Shown here piece after piece: positions 32,617 through 41,472 of a stretch of 64,000 nt of DNA (positions are counted from its first letter, which is position 1; each line of letters begins with the position of its first letter). The stretch lies in assembly GCA_034927345.1 (NCBI GenBank), contig JAYFQE010000002.1, positions 1-64,000 on the forward strand. Reading direction: 5' to 3'. A program made the position numbers and the translations under genes. The notes under the pieces are model-generated. The model was given only the letters and a program-made list of their open reading frames with translations. It did no database searches and had not been told where the DNA came from. This stretch comes from JAYFQE01 sp034927345 (GTDB taxonomy: Bacteria > Bacillota > Clostridia > Saccharofermentanales > UBA5734).

Positions 32617-34853
32617 AAAGCCAATTCCTCCTCGGATAACTGCGACGAGGCGATTTCCAGATAAACAGGGCAAGATTTCAGCAGTTCATCATGGGTTCCT
32701 TTACCGACGATCTTTCCCTGATCAAGAACAATAATCTGATCGGCATGACGGATGGTGCCGATGCGCTGGGCGACAATCAGTACGGTGGCGTGGCCTGTCT
32801 GCTGGCGCAACGCTTTACGCAGGGCGGTATCTGTTTGATAATCCAGGGCGGAAAAGGTATCGTCGAAAATGTATATTTCCGGCCGCTTGATGAGGGCGCG
32901 GGCAATGGATAATCGTTGCTTTTGTCCGCCGGACACATTGGTGCCGCCCTGGGAAATCGGCGTATCGAATCCGGCTTCGCTGGCTTCAATGAAATCCAGC
33001 GCCTGGGCGGTCTGCGCCGCCTGTCTGGTTTCATCGGGACTGGCTTCCGGCCGCCCATAACGGATGTTATCCTGGATCGATCCGGTGAAAAGGACGCCTT
33101 TTTGAGCCACATAACCGATTCGTTCCCGCAGATCATGCTGCCGGACCTGGCGGACATCAACGCCGTCGATCAGAATCTGGCCGCCGGTTACATCGTAAAA
33201 GCGGGGAATCAGGTTGACAACGGTCGATTTGCCGCAGCCGGTGCTGCCGATCAGCGCCGTTGTCTCTCCAGGCTGGGCTGTGAAGGTGATGTCGGTTAAA
33301 ACATCGTCGTCGGCATTCGGATAACGGAAATAAACGTGATCGAAAACAACTTTGCCCCGTTTGGCCGGATCAAACGGCAGGATGGTGTCAGGATCATTGA
33401 TTTGCGGCTTAACGGCCAGAACTTCGGCAATCCGCTGCCCGGAAACACTGGCGCGCGGCAGCATGATGAAGACCATTGAAACCATGAGAAATGACATGAT
33501 GATCTGCATGGTATATTGCATGAAAGCCATGATGTCGCCGACCTGCATGGAGCCTAAATCAACCTGTTTGGCGCCGACCCAGACGATCAGGAGCGTAATG
33601 CCGTTCATGATCAGCATCATCATGGGCATGAGCAAAGCCATTAAACGGCTGATAAAAAGGTTGATCCGGGTCAGGTCTTGATTGGCGGCATCAAATTTCT
33701 CATCCTGGTGACGCTGCGTGTTGAAAGCGCGGATTACCATCATACCCGTAAGAATCTCCCGCGTAACGAGGTTCAGGCGGTCAACGAGTTTCTGGACCTT
33801 TTTAAACCGGGGAATGGCGATGATGAACATGACGATGATCAATGTCATCAGGATAGACACGGCCAGAGCGATGATCCAGCCCATGGAAACATCGCTGTTG
33901 ATGACTTTAATGACGCCGCCTGTTCCTAAAATGGGAGCATAGAATAAAATACGCAGCAGCATGACCAGCGTCATCTGGACTTGCTGGATATCATTGGTGG
34001 AACGTGTGATCAATGAAGCGGTGGAAAAAGTATCAAATTCGGCGCTGGAAAAATGCTCAACCTGGGAGAAAACCGCCAGGCGGAGATTCCGCGATAAACC
34101 GGCGGCGACCCGGGCGGCCAGCAGTCCGACCAGAATAGAACATACGGCGCCGATCAAGGCGATAAGCAGCATGATGCCGCCCGTCCGGAGGACATAGCCG
34201 GACTGTATCGCGGCGATATCCAGACCGATCGCCTTATATTCCGCCGATATCCGGGTAATGGCAGTCTGGCGTAAAATGCTGTCTGTCAGGCCGGTCATCT
34301 TTTCTTCGGCCTGATCCAGCATCTGCTGCCGCTGAGCGGCTGGAAGCTGAGCCAGAATCTGGAATATGTCGGAGCCGGCCGGCAGATTAGCCAGCATAGA
34401 ATCGCCGCTGCCCAGGCTGGACGTGCCGTTTTCCTGGATTTGTTCGATTGCCGAAAGCATGGTCAGCGCTTTGGCCAGCGCGGCTGAAGCCGAATCGCTG
34501 ATCACGGCGTCCGGTTTCAATTCATATAACGTTTCGTCAACGATAAGCGGGTATTGCTTAAGCGCCGCTTCATAGGCCTGAGAGGACATTTGTGTGCGGT
34601 CAAGCAAAGTCATATTGGCTTTGATTTCATCGGCGTCGCCCGCAGGCATCAAAAGCAGCAGATGTTCCATAACCGATTGGCGCAGAACACTGGGAACCGG
34701 CTTATCGATGCCATTCTGCTGGATGCCGATATTGACGATATTGGACATGTAGTCCGGCAGTTCCAGATCAGTCATCGCCTGAACAAACAATAAAGCAAAG
34801 ATCAACAGGATCGCACCAACAAATGGCCGCAAATACCGGATCAACCTGAGCAT
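32613..34853 (-). CDS. ABC exporter half-transporter (permease plus ATPase), first subunit
   Basis: A protein of 746 residues from the ATG at 34853, with GAAGGAGG ten bases before it. The first membrane helix is followed by an unusually long extracellular loop of about 200 residues (roughly 35-230), then the rest of the membrane domain and the ATPase: Walker A GSTGCGKST, signature NVSGGQKQ, Walker B IYIFDDTFSALD, with D in place of the usual catalytic E. One degenerate and one standard site are usual in heterodimeric exporters; here the Walker B Glu is lost in this subunit. The large loop is seen in such exporters in Clostridia. Confidence 0.92.
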   Translation of the reverse strand: MLRLIRYLRPFVGAILLIFALLFVQAMTDLELPDYMSNIVNIGIQQNGIDKPVPSVLRQSVMEHLLLLMPAGDADEIKANMTLLDRTQMSSQAYEAALKQYPLIVDETLYELKPDAVISDSASAALAKALTMLSAIEQIQENGTSSLGSGDSMLANLPAGSDIFQILAQLPAAQRQQMLDQAEEKMTGLTDSILRQTAITRISAEYKAIGLDIAAIQSGYVLRTGGIMLLIALIGAVCSILVGLLAARVAAGLSRNLRLAVFSQVEHFSSAEFDTFSTASLITRSTNDIQQVQMTLVMLLRILFYAPILGTGGVIKVINSDVSMGWIIALAVSILMTLIIVMFIIAIPRFKKVQKLVDRLNLVTREILTGMMVIRAFNTQRHQDEKFDAANQDLTRINLFISRLMALLMPMMMLIMNGITLLIVWVGAKQVDLGSMQVGDIMAFMQYTMQIIMSFLMVSMVFIMLPRASVSGQRIAEVLAVKPQINDPDTILPFDPAKRGKVVFDHVYFRYPNADDDVLTDITFTAQPGETTALIGSTGCGKSTVVNLIPRFYDVTGGQILIDGVDVRQVRQHDLRERIGYVAQKGVLFTGSIQDNIRYGRPEASPDETRQAAQTAQALDFIEASEAGFDTPISQGGTNVSGGQKQRLSIARALIKRPEIYIFDDTFSALDYQTDTALRKALRQQTGHATVLIVAQRIGTIRHADQIIVLDQGKIVGKGTHDELLKSCPVYLEIASSQLSEEELAL

Positions 34854-35021
34854 AAATGAAGGTCCTCCTTCAAGGGCAATTGCGGGAGCAACTGCGTCGT
34901 TAATAAAGCTGGCAATCGCCGGCGTTGATGGCAAAGGCTTTTGTGTGAGTAATTATACAGCAATGCTCATGTCTCTGCTGAGATTATTATGGCAAGAATT
35001 TGAACAAATATGAAATTTGCA

Positions 35022-35059
35022 GCGAAGGCCTTCGCAAGCAGTCAAATTCGTGATATGAT
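35022..35059 (+). promoter_or_regulatory. Promoter of the HD gene with a 14-bp palindrome over the -35 box
   Basis: GCGAAGGCCTTCGC at 35022-35035 is a perfect palindrome. It overlaps TTCGCA (35031-35036), which stands 17 bases before TATGAT (35054-35059). The region also separates the divergent ABC exporter operon, so a repressor bound here could act on both sides. The protein that binds it is unknown. Confidence 0.5.
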
Positions 35060-35092
35060 CAGATCTGATTTTATTGAGGAGCTGATCCGATT

Positions 35093-35668
35093 TTGAGCTT
35101 GTTAAGAGAAGTGTTCCATTCACAAAAGAAGCAGTTAAAACGCCGCAGGCTGCAGGTGGAATATAATTCCTATATTGCCGATCTGATGAACCATCCCAAG
35201 GTTCGCCAGATGGATTTTTATCCGCATCACGCGTCGGTTACCTGCCTGGAACATTGCCTGTCCGTGTCCTATTACAGCTTCAGGTTGAGCCGGCGCTTGA
35301 AATTGGATGCCCGCGCTGCTGCCCGCAGCGGTTTACTGCATGACCTTTATCTTTATGACTGGCATATCAATCATCCGGTTCCAGGCCTGCACGGCCTGAC
35401 TCATCCGCAAACAGCGCTGGCCAATGCCCGTCGGTACTTCGAACTCAGTTCCGGCGAGGAAGACGCGATCCTTTGCCATATGTGGCCTTTAACCTTTAAA
35501 ATGCCGGGGACAAAGGAATCCTGGATGATTTGCCTGATGGATAAATACTGCGCTTTGGTCGAAGTTTCCCGCTTAAGCAGTCATTTAAAACTTTATCCGC
35601 ATAATGCGAGCGGCCGTTTGGCTTCCGAGCAAAGCTGGCGCAATGTCCTGAAGGAAAACCTGATCTAG
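35093..35668 (+). CDS. HD-domain phosphohydrolase
   Basis: A protein of 191 residues from a TTG codon at 35093 with GAGGAG upstream. The HD metal site is seen in CLEHCLSVSYYSFRLSRR and GLLHDLYLYDWH, with later His and Asp in HPQTALANARRYF and CLMDKYCAL. HD proteins of this short form hydrolyse phosphate esters or nucleotides; the substrate is not known. The permease gene follows after 18 bases and is likely in the same transcript. Confidence 0.85.
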   Translation: MSLLREVFHSQKKQLKRRRLQVEYNSYIADLMNHPKVRQMDFYPHHASVTCLEHCLSVSYYSFRLSRRLKLDARAAARSGLLHDLYLYDWHINHPVPGLHGLTHPQTALANARRYFELSSGEEDAILCHMWPLTFKMPGTKESWMICLMDKYCALVEVSRLSSHLKLYPHNASGRLASEQSWRNVLKENLI

Positions 35669-35686
35669 CGGCCGGCCGGGATTACC

Positions 35687-36814
35687 ATGAGGAATTCAGC
35701 CCGGAAGCTGTCCGCTATCATACGCCGGGACCCGGTTTTATCGATATCGGGCCTGCTTGCCGTTTTATCGATTGCCTTTGTTCCGCCGGACCGTGAATAT
35801 CTGAATTATATTGATTATAAAGTTCTCATTTGCTTATTTGCGCTGATGATCGCTGTCGAGCTTCTCCAGGAAGCCCGGCTTTTTGCCGCGGCAGCCGGTT
35901 TGCTGATCAACCGGGTCCACGGTTTGCGCCGGATGACGCTGGTTTTGACGGCAATGACCTTTTTTTCTTCGATGATTTTAACCAATGATGTCGCCTTATT
36001 GACTTTTGTTCCGCTGACGCTGATCATCGGCCGCGTCCTTGAAGACCGGAAAGCGCTGATTCGCATGGTTGTTCTTCAAACGATCGCCGCCAATACAGGC
36101 AGTCTGCTGACCCCGATCGGCAATCCGCAGAATCTCTATATCTATACTCATGGCGGTCTTTCTTGGGCAGATTTCTGGTCTGCTGTCTGGCCGATCGGAT
36201 TAGCCGGCGGCGTCCTGCTGGTCCTCTGCATCGCCGTCGCGCCGGATGCCAGTCTGCAGGCCAGGCTTCAAGCCGAGCCCGTCCGCCGCGGCCGCAATCT
36301 TGTTTTAAGCTTGATTCTCTTTCCTCTGGCCGTAGCCTGTGTTTTCGGTTTGTTTTCCGAATGGCTGCTGCTGGCCGCAGTGGTGATCTTGCTGCTGCCG
36401 TGGCAGAAAAAGATATTTCTGCGCGCCGATTATTCGCTTTTGCTGACATTTGTGTTTTTCTTTGTTTTTATCGGCAATATCAGCCGTCTGCCTGCGCTTC
36501 GGGATACCGCTGTCCATTGGCTGAACAGCCCGTGCCGGGTCGTTCTGGCCGGCAGTCTCCTCAGCCAGGTTATCAGTAACGTTCCCGCCGCTATTTTACT
36601 GTCCGGTTTTACGGTTCATTGGCGTGAATTGCTGCGCGGCGTTGATGTCGGCGGCTGCGGCACGTTGATTGCTTCTTTGGCCAGCGTGATCTCCTGGCGC
36701 CTTTTTAGTCGGGAAGAAGCGGCGCCACAGGCCAGAACGCGCTATCTGGCTGTTTTCAGCGGTTATAATCTGATCTTCCTGATTGTTTTGCTGGCTGCAG
36801 CCTTGATATTCTAA
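35687..36814 (+). CDS. ArsB/NhaD-like ion permease
   Basis: A protein of 375 residues with about ten to eleven hydrophobic segments. It shows motifs of the ion transporter superfamily (SMILTNDVALLTFVPLTLIIG and NTGSLLTPIGNPQNLYIY). A second inverted half repeats the re-entrant pattern at VISNVPAAILLSGFTVHWRELLRGVDVGGCGTLIASLASVI. Relatives move arsenite, Na+/H+, citrate or other dicarboxylates, so the cargo is left open. Its length is somewhat below that of ArsB (about 430). It likely forms an operon with the HD gene. It is convergent with glnN. Confidence 0.82.
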   Translation: MRNSARKLSAIIRRDPVLSISGLLAVLSIAFVPPDREYLNYIDYKVLICLFALMIAVELLQEARLFAAAAGLLINRVHGLRRMTLVLTAMTFFSSMILTNDVALLTFVPLTLIIGRVLEDRKALIRMVVLQTIAANTGSLLTPIGNPQNLYIYTHGGLSWADFWSAVWPIGLAGGVLLVLCIAVAPDASLQARLQAEPVRRGRNLVLSLILFPLAVACVFGLFSEWLLLAAVVILLLPWQKKIFLRADYSLLLTFVFFFVFIGNISRLPALRDTAVHWLNSPCRVVLAGSLLSQVISNVPAAILLSGFTVHWRELLRGVDVGGCGTLIASLASVISWRLFSREEAAPQARTRYLAVFSGYNLIFLIVLLAAALIF

Positions 36815-36856
36815 CCCGGTTTGCAGGATACGCGGAGGGTTAACAGCCGTTTTGAC

Positions 36857-38968
36857 TCACACATTGAACAACATATCGCTGTAAGAGGGAAGCGGCCAGT
36901 CTTTTGAACCGATCAGGACTTCCATGTTGTCGCTGTCCTGACGCAGTAAACCCATGGCCGTGAAAACCTGATCGCGGTAAGTTTCCGCCTGTTTGACGGT
37001 ATTATCGTGCAGAGCCGAGGCGGCATCGATCGCAGTTTCTAACTGACTGAGATCTTTTTTAAATGAAAGCAGAATGAAGGACAGTTCGTCAAGCATTTCT
37101 CTTTCAACCTGAATATCGCCCTGAATAGCCGTAATATTGGCAATAGCCTGGGCCAGACCGGATTTAAAGCGGATAGCGGCCGGCAGAATCTGGCGTTTAG
37201 CCATTTCAACCATGGTCAGAGCCTCGATGTGGATGATCTTACTGTAATTTTCATAAAGAATTTCACAACGTGAATCCATTTCAATCCGGGACAAGACGGC
37301 ATGCTTTTCCATCAACGCCAGATTTTTTTCAGCCCGAATGGCGGCGATGGCATCGACGGTGTTGCGGATATTCGGCAAGCCGCGGCGCTCGGCTTCTGTG
37401 ATCCAATCATCGCAATAACCGTTGCCGTTGAAAATAACCCGCTTGTGATTCTTGATCACATCCAGAATGATAGCCGATATCTCGTCGGACAGATTGGCGG
37501 CTTTATCCAGGCGGTCGGCGAATTGGCATAATTCTTCGGCGACGATGGTGTTGAGGGTGAAGTTGCATTGGGCGATAGACTGAGATGAACCAACCATGCG
37601 GAATTCGAATTTATTGCCGGTGAAAGCGAACGGCGACGTGCGGTTGCGATCGGTGCTGTCTTTGAACAAATTGGGCAGGCTGGAAGTTCCCAGACACAAG
37701 GTGCCGCAGGATTTGCTGCTGGTGGCGCTGCCGCTCTCTATTTGTTCGAAAATGTCGGTCAGCTGGTCGCCGAGGAAGATCGATATGATGGCCGGCGGCG
37801 CTTCGTTGGCGCCGAGCCGGTGGTCATTGCCCGGACTGGCCGCCGAAACGCGCAGTAAATCGGCATATTCATCGACCGCCTTGATAACGGCGCATAGAAT
37901 AAGCAGGAACTGCTGGTTTTCATGCGGCGTGACGCCGGGCTCGAGAAGATTCTGCCCGTCATTGGCACTCATCGACCAGTTGTTGTGTTTGCCCGAACCG
38001 TTGACGCCGGCAAAGGGCTTTTCATGCAAAAGGCAGACCAGGCCATGTCGTAAAGCGACTTTGCGCATGGTTTCCATCGTCAGCTGATTGTGATCGGTCG
38101 CGATATTGGTCGTCGTATAGATCGGCGCCAGTTCGTGCTGGGCCGGCGCCACTTCATTATGCTTGGTTTTGGCGGAAACGCCCATCTTCCAGAGCTCGCT
38201 GTCCAGGTCGGACATGTAGGCCGCTACACGGTCTTTCAGCTGGCCGAAATAATGATCTTCCAGATCCTGGCCCTTGGGCGGCTTGGCGCCGAATAAGGTG
38301 CGCCCCGTCAGGATCAGGTCCTTACGCTGATCGTAGAGTTTCTTGTCGATCAGGAAATATTCTTGCTCCGGCCCGACCGTTGTGGTTACGCGGGTGGCTG
38401 CTGTATTGCCGAGCAGGCGCAGGATGCGCATCGCTTGTTTATTGAGGGCGTCCATCGAACGTAATAGCGGCGTTTTCTTGTCCAGAGCTTCACCGGTATA
38501 AGAACAGAAGGCCGTGGGGATATACAGCGAATTGTCTTTGACAAAAGCCGGCGAAGTGCAGTCCCAGGCCGTATAGCCTCGGGCTTCGAATGTTGCGCGC
38601 AAACCGCCGGAAGGGAATGAAGAGGCGTCCGGCTCGCCTTTGATCAGTTCTTTACCGGAAAATTCCATGATGACTTTGCCGTCGGGCGTCGGGGAGATGA
38701 AGGAATCGTGCTTTTCCGCGGTGATGCCGGTCATCGGCTGAAACCAGTGGGTATAATGGGTTGCTCCCTTAGCGACAGCCCAGTCTTTCATTGCCGCGGC
38801 GACAACCTCGGCTACTTGCGGATCCAGCGGCGTCCCTTCTTCGATGGTTTTACGCAGAGATTTGTAGGTCTGTTTGGGCAGATTTTGCCGCATAATGGCG
38901 TCATTGAAAACAGCACTGCCAAAAATTTCGCTTAAGTTTGCGACGGGTCTTTCTTTGGTCTCGATCAT
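36857..38968 (-). CDS. glnN: Glutamine synthetase type III
   Basis: A protein of 703 residues from the ATG at 38968 (MIETKERPVANLSEIFG), with AAAGGGG six bases upstream; the frame to 39064 would cross the leader terminator. It makes glutamine from glutamate, ammonia and ATP. Type III hallmarks are the length, the N-terminal segment and the motifs GGLRATFEARGYTAWDCTSPAF, GPEQEYFLID, TKHNEVAPAQHELAPIY, KPFAGVNGSGKHNNWS and NRTSPFAFTGNKFEFRMVGSSQS. The region between the promoter (39099) and the gene contains an intrinsic terminator, suggesting controlled read-through. Confidence 0.96.
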   Translation of the reverse strand: MIETKERPVANLSEIFGSAVFNDAIMRQNLPKQTYKSLRKTIEEGTPLDPQVAEVVAAAMKDWAVAKGATHYTHWFQPMTGITAEKHDSFISPTPDGKVIMEFSGKELIKGEPDASSFPSGGLRATFEARGYTAWDCTSPAFVKDNSLYIPTAFCSYTGEALDKKTPLLRSMDALNKQAMRILRLLGNTAATRVTTTVGPEQEYFLIDKKLYDQRKDLILTGRTLFGAKPPKGQDLEDHYFGQLKDRVAAYMSDLDSELWKMGVSAKTKHNEVAPAQHELAPIYTTTNIATDHNQLTMETMRKVALRHGLVCLLHEKPFAGVNGSGKHNNWSMSANDGQNLLEPGVTPHENQQFLLILCAVIKAVDEYADLLRVSAASPGNDHRLGANEAPPAIISIFLGDQLTDIFEQIESGSATSSKSCGTLCLGTSSLPNLFKDSTDRNRTSPFAFTGNKFEFRMVGSSQSIAQCNFTLNTIVAEELCQFADRLDKAANLSDEISAIILDVIKNHKRVIFNGNGYCDDWITEAERRGLPNIRNTVDAIAAIRAEKNLALMEKHAVLSRIEMDSRCEILYENYSKIIHIEALTMVEMAKRQILPAAIRFKSGLAQAIANITAIQGDIQVEREMLDELSFILLSFKKDLSQLETAIDAASALHDNTVKQAETYRDQVFTAMGLLRQDSDNMEVLIGSKDWPLPSYSDMLFNV

Positions 38969-39025
38969 AGGGATCCCCTTTCTTTGCAGGTTCGTTCCAC
39001 GAACCCGTACCTTGGCTGAAACAGT

Positions 39026-39068
39026 AAAAAAGGTGCTGCGAATTCCTTTCGGAATCCGAAACACCTTT
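39026..39068 (-). terminator. Terminator in the glnN leader (possible attenuator)
   Basis: On the minus strand AAGGTG (39062-39067 side) pairs with CACCTT, with an inner stem GGATTCC/GGAATTC closed by a GAAA tetraloop and an interior mismatch. Six T residues follow. It lies about 25 to 66 bases after the predicted glnN start site and 58 bases before the ATG. Unless antitermination occurs, most transcripts would end here. Confidence 0.7.
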
Positions 39069-39098
39069 GTTTACGATCAATCGTTTATAATTGGGATC

Positions 39099-39126
39099 AG
39101 TATAGCATGTTTGATTGCAAATGCAA
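39099..39126 (-). promoter_or_regulatory. Promoter of glnN
   Basis: On the minus strand TTGCAT (39121-39126) and TATACT (39099-39104) are separated by 16 bases. The predicted transcript start is near 39092, giving a leader of about 124 bases with a terminator in it. Confidence 0.65.
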
Positions 39127-39146
39127 GACGGAAAAGCGAAAATTTC

Positions 39147-39182
39147 ATTTTGCCCAGCAGAGTTTGCGCAATCAGGCAAAAT
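39147..39182 (-). terminator. Weak terminator-like hairpin after transketolase
   Basis: ATTTTGCC on the minus strand (39175-39182) pairs perfectly with GGCAAAAT (39147-39154) over 8 bp with a 20-base loop. It is followed by GAAATTTTC, so the T tract is poor. It lies 53 bases after the tkt stop and before the glnN promoter. Confidence 0.35.
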
Positions 39183-39234
39183 CCGCAGGGGTTATAAGAC
39201 GCTTTCCCATGCATCTTGTATGTTGCCGCCGGAA

Positions 39235-41217
39235 TCAGGCTTTGAGTATCGCTTCAGCCTCTTCGGCAACATGTCCGGCGGTCAGGCCGAACTGCTCGAA
39301 AAGGATTTTGGCCGGAGCGGACGCCCCATAATGATCCAGACCGATAACCCGGCCGTCCAGGCCGACATACCGGTACCAAGGCATGGTTGCTCCTGCTTCG
39401 ACAGCCAGCCGGGCGCGGATCGAGGAGGGCAGAACCGATTCGCGATAAGCTTCGGGCTGTTCGTTGAAAACTTCCATACTGGGCATGGAAACAACGCGGG
39501 CGGCGATGCCGCGTGTCTTCAACTCGGTCGCTGCCTTGACGATCAGTTCAACTTCAGAACCGGATGCCATCAGGATAATGGCCGGATTTTCAGCATCTTC
39601 CAGAATATAGCCGCCCTTTAAGGCCGCCGGGCCGCTCTTGTCGTAAGTCGGCAGATTCTGGCGGCTGAGCACCATGCAGGTCGGCCCCTGACGCTTCAGC
39701 GCGAGCAGATAGCCCGCGGCGGTTTCTTTGCCGTCGGCCGGACGGAAAACCGTGACGCCCGGCGTCGCCCGCAAAGCGGCCAGATGCTCGATCGGCTCAT
39801 GGGTCGGCCCATCTTCGCCGACGCCGATGCTGTCATGGGTCAATACATATATGACCGGCAGCTTCATCAGCGCGCTGAGGCGCAGCGCGGCTTTCAGATA
39901 ATCGCTGAAGACGAAGAAAGTAGCGCAGTAGGCGCGTAAACCGCCGTGCAGGGCCATGCCGTTGGACGCGGCCGCCATAGCGAATTCGCGGACGCCGAAA
40001 TGAATGTTGCTGCCGCTGTAATCGGCCGGCCCAAACCAGCCGCGGCCGTTGATGACGGTTTTATTGGACGGAGCCAGATCGGCGCTGCCGCCGATCAGGT
40101 TGGGCAGCCGGGCCGCCAGGCGATTCAGGCAAACGCCGCCGGTAGAGCGGGTCGCCTGCGAACCGGTAAAATCCCAGAATTCCTTGTCGTTCAGCAGATC
40201 GGGCATTTCCTGGTTCAAACACTGACTTAATTCAGCCGCCGGTTCGGGATATTGCCGGTTGTACTGCCGGAACATGGCCGACCATTGATCCTGATCCGCC
40301 GCCAGATCGCTTTTTTTAGCGGTCATATAATCAAGGAGTTCGGCAGGCACCTGGAAAGCTTCCGCGGAAGGCCAACCCAGCGCTTTTTTGGTCAAAGCGA
40401 CATTCTCATCGCCGAGCGGCTCGCCATGGGCTTTGGCCTGACCGGCCAGAGGTGAACCGAATGCGATCTGTGTGCGTACGATAATCAATGAAGGACGCGA
40501 CGTATCCGCGCGGGCAGCTTCCAGAGCTGCGCCGATCGCCTGACGGTCATTGCCGTCGGCCACGTGCTGAACCTGCCAGCCATAGGCTTCATGGCGTTTG
40601 CCGACATCTTCGGTGAACGCGCAGTCGGTATTGCCTTCAATGGAAATATCGTTGTCGTCATAAAGGACGATCAATTTGCCCAGTTTCAGGGTAGCGGCCA
40701 GTGAAGCGGCTTCGCTGGAAACACCTTCCATCATGCAGCCGTCGCCGACCAGAACATAGGTGTAATGGTCCAGAACCGGGAATCCGGGGCGATTGAAGCG
40801 GGCGGCGAGATGAGCTTCGGCCATTGCCATGCCGACTGCCGTCGCCAGACCTTGTCCCAGCGGTCCGGTTGTTGTTTCCACGCCCTGGGTATGACCGTAC
40901 TCGGGGTGACCGGGCGTTTTGCTGTTCCACTGGCGGAATGATTTCAGATCGTCAATGGTCAGACCATAACCGAACAGATAAAGCAGGGAATAGAGCAGCA
41001 TGGAGGCGTGACCGGCGCTTAGGACGAAACGGTCGCGGTTGATCCATTGGGGATCAGCCGGATTGTGCCGCATATGGTTGGCCCACAATTCATAGGCCAT
41101 GGCTGCCGAACCCATCGGCAAACCGGGATGGCCGGATTTGGCTTTCTGGACGCTTTCAGCGGCCAATACCCGGACGGCATTGACAGCCAGCTGATCCAGC
41201 TGCTGATTTTGGGACAT
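39235..41217 (-). CDS. tkt: Transketolase
   Basis: A protein of 660 residues from the ATG at 41217, with GAGGTGA seven bases upstream; an ATG two codons earlier is too near the site. It moves two-carbon ketol units in the pentose phosphate pathway with thiamine diphosphate. Motifs: KSGHPGLPMGSAAMAYELW, the ThDP/metal site GDGCMMEGVSSEAASLA with YDDN, GFGSPLAGQ-like region IAFGSPLAG, and the pyrimidine-side VREFAMAAASNGMALHGGLRAY with HDSIGVGEDGPTHEPIEHLA. Full length. It stands alone, preceded by a structured leader (41238-41302). Confidence 0.96.
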   Translation of the reverse strand: MSQNQQLDQLAVNAVRVLAAESVQKAKSGHPGLPMGSAAMAYELWANHMRHNPADPQWINRDRFVLSAGHASMLLYSLLYLFGYGLTIDDLKSFRQWNSKTPGHPEYGHTQGVETTTGPLGQGLATAVGMAMAEAHLAARFNRPGFPVLDHYTYVLVGDGCMMEGVSSEAASLAATLKLGKLIVLYDDNDISIEGNTDCAFTEDVGKRHEAYGWQVQHVADGNDRQAIGAALEAARADTSRPSLIIVRTQIAFGSPLAGQAKAHGEPLGDENVALTKKALGWPSAEAFQVPAELLDYMTAKKSDLAADQDQWSAMFRQYNRQYPEPAAELSQCLNQEMPDLLNDKEFWDFTGSQATRSTGGVCLNRLAARLPNLIGGSADLAPSNKTVINGRGWFGPADYSGSNIHFGVREFAMAAASNGMALHGGLRAYCATFFVFSDYLKAALRLSALMKLPVIYVLTHDSIGVGEDGPTHEPIEHLAALRATPGVTVFRPADGKETAAGYLLALKRQGPTCMVLSRQNLPTYDKSGPAALKGGYILEDAENPAIILMASGSEVELIVKAATELKTRGIAARVVSMPSMEVFNEQPEAYRESVLPSSIRARLAVEAGATMPWYRYVGLDGRVIGLDHYGASAPAKILFEQFGLTAGHVAEEAEAILKA

Positions 41218-41237
41218 AAACATTCACCTCACGATTT

Positions 41238-41314
41238 TATTTATCCCGGCCGTTTCCTTCGGCACGCCAATAACCTGCCTGAACCGGCCGGGACAGGATC
41301 ACTGTTTTATTATA
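41238..41314 (-). promoter_or_regulatory. -10 box and hairpin leader of tkt
   Basis: On the minus strand TATAAT occurs at 41309-41314, with no good -35, giving a start near 41302. The RNA then folds by a perfect 9-bp helix (arms 41285-41293 and 41244-41252), with a 32-base interior that can form a GGCA/TGCC hairpin. It is followed by an AT-rich stretch and the ribosome site. It may protect the 5' end or be a regulatory leader; it fits no riboswitch I know. Confidence 0.45.
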
Positions 41315-41472
41315 CACAATTCTTGCCGGCCTGGCGACGATAATCCGGTTTGCCGGCATGTTTTTTCTGATCGTCTGAAAATGCAAAAAACAGGACTGAT
41401 CGTGCAAGACCATAACGGGTATTTCTTGATATAGTGATGGATAGAGAATAGTCGTATACAGGAGGATGGGAT

